From: an uncultured bacterium | GTDB lineage: Bacteria > Bacillota > Clostridia > TANB77 > CAG-508 | DNA: 7,757 bases | Direction: 5' to 3' | NCBI GenBank assembly: GCA_905215845.1 | Contig: CAJMRU010000038.1 | Span: forward strand, 1-7,757 | Part shown: in pieces, positions 6,759 through 7,757 of the stretch | Layout of the letters: every line of letters starts with the position of its first letter | How positions within the stretch are numbered: the first letter of the stretch is position 1 | Notes under the pieces: model-generated | The model's input: the letters and a program-made list of their open reading frames with translations, nothing else | The model's database searches: none | Told to the model about the DNA's origin: nothing | Translations under genes and position numbers: made by a program

Positions 6759-7721
6759 TTATTTTGTTGTATTTGTTGTGTCTGGTGTAGTAGTTGTTTC
6801 TGGTGTAGTTGATGTTGCTGATAAAGAATCTAAATATTCTTTTCTTCTTGTTTGTGAATTTGTTATACTATCTTCCATCTTTGTTTGAAGATTTTGTGTT
6901 GCTTGATCTCCTGCATTTGTTATTGCTGAATTTATAACATTATTTCTTTGGTTTACACCATCTCCATCATTATATCTTGCCCATAATGCTTGTCTTGCCT
7001 TTTCCACAATATTTGGATTTGCATTTATTAAAGACATTACATCTTTATTAGCTGGAAATGTTGGTTCTGATGCTTTTTGAATTCCTGGATCTGTATATCT
7101 TGTAACATATAATTTTGAACCTACTATTTTATAAGCATCTATTATTGCATTGCTAACTAATAATGTTTCTTCTTCTGATAAATTAACTGAAATTGTATCT
7201 GTTGCATCTACTTGTGCAATTTGTGGTATTTCAACTCTCTTTTTAGAAGCCACAATATAATCTGTTCCTGAAGGTAACATTAATCTTATATCTATGTAAT
7301 CTCCGTTTTGTAAATCTGTTGGTAACACAAACATATTATACTCTTGTTTTCTTACATCATTTCCTTGTTCCGATTCATCTTCATAAATCATCTCTTTTGA
7401 TAAAACTGTTCCTGCTGTCATAGCTATTTTTGTTATATTTTTTTCTTTTAAGTCTGTTGGTGTTAAATAATCTTTAGGTGCTATATCTTTGTTTACTGAT
7501 GTAATTGTAAAATCTGTTTCACTTACTTCTTCTCCTGCATCAACATCTCTATTTAATGTATAAACTGTTACCATTGCTAATTTTTCTTGTTTTTCTGCTT
7601 TTTTAATATTTGTTAATTGAATAAATAAAAATGCTATTATTATTCCTGATATTATTAACATAGTTAACATTCCTAATAAAAATGAATTTCTTGCTTTTCT
7701 TTGCATTGGATTTGTTGCCAT
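6759..7721 (-). CDS. cpaB: CpaB/RcpC-like SAF-domain membrane protein
   Basis: A 320-residue protein with an N-terminal membrane anchor (about 13-37, after a basic R-K-A-R), then a SAF domain (about 51-113, with D-V-D-A-G-E-E-V and the A-G-T-V-L-S-K-E-M end) and an RcpC/CpaB-type region (about 122-210, with F-V-L-P-T-D-L-Q-N-G-D-Y-I-D-I-R). This is the usual order of CpaB/RcpC, an envelope component of Tad pili that works with the secretin in diderms. With no secretin gene in the window its partner here is unclear. Residues 225-300 are mostly helical and polar, and 301-320 form a Thr/Pro-rich tail that may cross or contact the cell wall. The ATG has GGGAGGAA (7728-7735) upstream. The rest of the 36 bases to the window edge shows no clear promoter, so the operon may begin further right. 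Confidence 0.9.
   Translation of the reverse strand: MATNPMQRKARNSFLLGMLTMLIISGIIIAFLFIQLTNIKKAEKQEKLAMVTVYTLNRDVDAGEEVSETDFTITSVNKDIAPKDYLTPTDLKEKNITKIAMTAGTVLSKEMIYEDESEQGNDVRKQEYNMFVLPTDLQNGDYIDIRLMLPSGTDYIVASKKRVEIPQIAQVDATDTISVNLSEEETLLVSNAIIDAYKIVGSKLYVTRYTDPGIQKASEPTFPANKDVMSLINANPNIVEKARQALWARYNDGDGVNQRNNVINSAITNAGDQATQNLQTKMEDSITNSQTRRKEYLDSLSATSTTPETTTTPDTTNTTK
6781..6816. repeat. Tandem 18-bp repeat, two copies, encoding the Thr-rich tail of the SAF protein
   Basis: Positions 6781-6798 and 6799-6816 match at 16 of 18 bases. On the minus strand they encode two T-T-P-E/D-T-T-like units at the C-terminus. In-frame unit length (six codons) means that copy number could change without loss of frame. 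The short Thr/Pro-rich tail looks like a flexible linker or wall-spanning segment. Confidence 0.65.
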
Positions 7722-7757
7722 TACAAATTCCTCCCTTTATATTTATTTTTATATATT

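Noticed and set aside
7722..7757. Possible promoter with TATAAA-like bases before the CpaB-like gene
   Set aside because: Only 36 bases are available and they are almost all A and T, so any -10-like match is uninformative; only the ribosome binding site is supported.

Overview
The window is a very AT-rich stretch in which every credible gene lies on the minus strand, so transcription runs from the right edge to the left edge. Genes are separated by 1 to 35 bases, most have a purine-rich Shine-Dalgarno sequence (GGAGG/AGGAG type), and almost all stops are TAA. Low GC, these ribosome binding sites and the absence of a secretin gene suggest a Firmicute-like, probably clostridial, monoderm bacterium. 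The taxonomic placement is inference. No tRNA, rRNA, mobile element, CRISPR array or terminator was found.

The operon encodes a divergent Tad/Flp-type (type IVc) pilus or related secretion machine. In order of transcription it holds: a CpaB/RcpC-like SAF-domain membrane protein (7721-6759); two small ParA/MinD-fold proteins in the CpaE/TadZ position, one with a degenerate P-loop and one with a reduced P-loop (6743-6045 and 6042-5194); a CpaF/TadA motor ATPase with an unusual N-terminal membrane anchor (5176-3224); a TadB-like platform protein that runs on into the first half of a TadC-like module (3188-1887); the remaining TadC half in another frame (1867-1109); and two tandem pilin-like proteins with nearly identical N-termini (1093-377, and 375 running off the left edge).

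In this model the CpaF ATPase drives the TadB/TadC inner-membrane platform, the ParA-like proteins localise or regulate the machine, the SAF protein acts in the envelope, and the two pilin-like proteins are candidate substrates or minor pilins. No secretin, prepilin peptidase or canonical Flp pilin lies in the window; they may be outside it or absent.

The main points for a second look are the break inside the TadC module, where a single +1 step at CTT-CGG-A would fuse two open frames into one TadB-TadC protein; the paired pilin-like genes, which have no recognisable prepilin cleavage site; the two ParA-like proteins with eroded nucleotide-binding loops; the membrane-anchored motor ATPase with a changed Walker B region; and a perfect 13-base inverted repeat inside the last gene.
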